A DNA stretch of 64,000 bases from Lithospermum erythrorhizon (Eukaryota > Streptophyta > Magnoliopsida > Boraginales > Boraginaceae): contig JADFUC010001548.1 of NCBI GenBank assembly GCA_019722365.1, positions 1-64,000 on the forward strand. The letters are read 5' to 3'. This document shows, in pieces, positions 62,827 through 64,000 of the stretch. Made by a program: the position numbers and the translations under genes. The stretch's first letter is position 1; each line of letters starts with the position of its first letter. The notes under the pieces were generated by a model that saw only the letters and a list, made by a program, of their open reading frames with translations, made no database searches and was not told the origin of the DNA.

Positions 62827-63550
62827 TTAGAATCTAGTATTAATTTTATTCATTATAAACACTAATTCATATATCCCGAATCCTCAAATTGACGATATTA
62901 ATCTAAACACAAAATATAAATGTATGAATACAAGAATTCCCATTGCAACGAAGACGAACGAACCCAAATCACAAAGCTGAACCCTGAAAGCTCCTTCCAA
63001 AGTCCTCTCAAAGCTTGCTCAACAACGAACGATGTCCTCCGCATTCCACGCACCTGTACGAAACTAACTGTACTCGAACTCGCTGCAGTTTGAAGATGAA
63101 TAAACTGGAAGAGAAACTCTTCAATTCTATGGGAGGGGCGGCTTTATAGTATGGTTAAGGTTTTTGCATTATGATAAAAACCTAATCCCTTTTAAATACT
63201 GTCCCAAATTCCACTCGCTAAACAACTCGCTCGTAAATCGGGCTTAATCCTCGTTAACTTAATTAGACCGTTATGAGCTTCTAATTAAATAATGAGTCAC
63301 TAGGAGTTGCCCATTTTTAATTAAATCTGTCAAGTCAATTAAAATAATAACGAAGTCACTATCGACAACTTATCAAGTTATTCATCAATTTCAATTTCTT
63401 TAATTGACAAACTTCATGAATAACCACTCGACGCTCATCAATATATATTTGACAATATATATAACATTGAGAGATACATCTCTCAATATACAAGTTCTGC
63501 TAATTTCATTCATGAAATATTATTCGGTCAGACATACAATAATCTTCTGT
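62827..63550 (-). mobile_element. Ty1/copia LTR, family B, minus strand, truncated
   Basis: It opens 'gttagaatctagtattaatt' and runs through the family B blocks ('tatatcccgaatcctcaaat', 'cttctaattaaataatgagt', 'ttcattcatgaaatattatt'). It breaks off near 63550, before the 'aatagtaattggtc' part and the LTR start, where unrelated tandem repeats begin. Confidence 0.8.
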
Positions 63551-63599
63551 GCTCGTGATAATTGTAGAAATTAATCGAGGCGTGACTTTTTTCTATTTT

Positions 63600-64000
63600 C
63601 CTATTGTTAATTAGAATTGCTCGATTTTTTCAAAGAAAATCCTACCTACGCCATATTGGGGGAACACCAAAAACTCGCATTTGATTCCGCTCGATAAGAA
63701 AAACCATTTTTGTTGTCGCCGATTCTACTTTGGATGCTTTTTTGTTTTCGCGTATTAAAAGCATGAGAATCGCTCGATTTTCTCAAAAAAATCATACCTA
63801 CGCTAATATTGAGGGGAACATCGAAAACTCCTACGGATTCCTGTCAAGGTGAAAAAATGCATTTTTTGTTGTCGAATTTAATCGAGGCGTGACGCTTTAT
63901 TTTCGCATATTAAAAGCATTAGAATAGCTCGATTTTCTCAAAGAAAATCATACCTACGCTAATATTAGGGGAACATCGAAAAAACTCGTACGGATTCCGC
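63600..64000. repeat. Tandem repeat, period about 154 bp, running off the window
   Basis: 'gctcgattttctcaaa(g/a)aaaatc' followed by 'atacctacgctaatatt' and 'ggggaacatcgaaaa' recurs; the 'gctcgat' marks are at 63619, 63772 and 63927. 'tgttgtcg' and 'cgcgtattaaaagcat' are also repeated. This is about 2.6 copies. Confidence 0.85.

Overview
The window looks like nuclear DNA of a flowering plant, most likely a eudicot. It is AT-rich, the genes have GT-AG introns, and its two intact protein genes belong to plant families: a group III cyclic nucleotide-gated channel closest to CNGC16, and an ATL RING-H2 ubiquitin ligase closest to ATL46. Most of the rest is transposon debris and tandem repeats. I saw no rRNA, tRNA or CRISPR structure and no bacterial-type operon.

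Layout. 1-1.5 kb: a truncated Ty1/copia LTR (family A) and a Ty3/gypsy LTR end. 2.7-3.0 kb: a Stowaway-like MITE. 3.7-6.0 kb: three tandem copies of a gene fragment, the first split by a polyadenylated retro-insertion with target-site duplications. 6.6-13.55 kb: a minus-strand Ty3/gypsy element with protease, reverse transcriptase, RNase H and a long LTR. A solo copia LTR (7.7-8.7 kb) interrupts its RT. 15.4 kb: a second MITE. 16-22 kb: an A-rich tandem array with a higher-order unit of about 535 bp. 25.0 kb: the start of a GRF zinc-finger gene cut off by a copia LTR. 25.2-33.4 kb: a decayed plus-strand copia element, with the LTR and its right flank present twice. 35.2-36.2 kb: the intact ATL gene on the minus strand.

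From 38.5 to 51.7 kb there are more LTRs in both orientations, including a gypsy LTR with a minisatellite. The CNGC gene (52.7-57.7 kb, plus strand, six exons, 711 residues) is intact. Beyond it lie a minus-strand LTR element marked by a possible primer-binding site (59.7 kb), a tandem repeat (62 kb), a truncated minus-strand copia LTR (62.8 kb) and a roughly 154-bp repeat that runs off the end.

The two host genes are clean open frames, while the retroelement coding regions are broken by many small indels. There is no evidence that the CNGC and ATL genes are functionally linked; they look like single genes left between repeat blocks. I found no convincing new biochemical system. The most unusual structures are the higher-order array, the retro-inserted transcript end inside a triplicated gene fragment, the duplicated LTR-plus-flank block, and the unusual indel pattern in the repeats.
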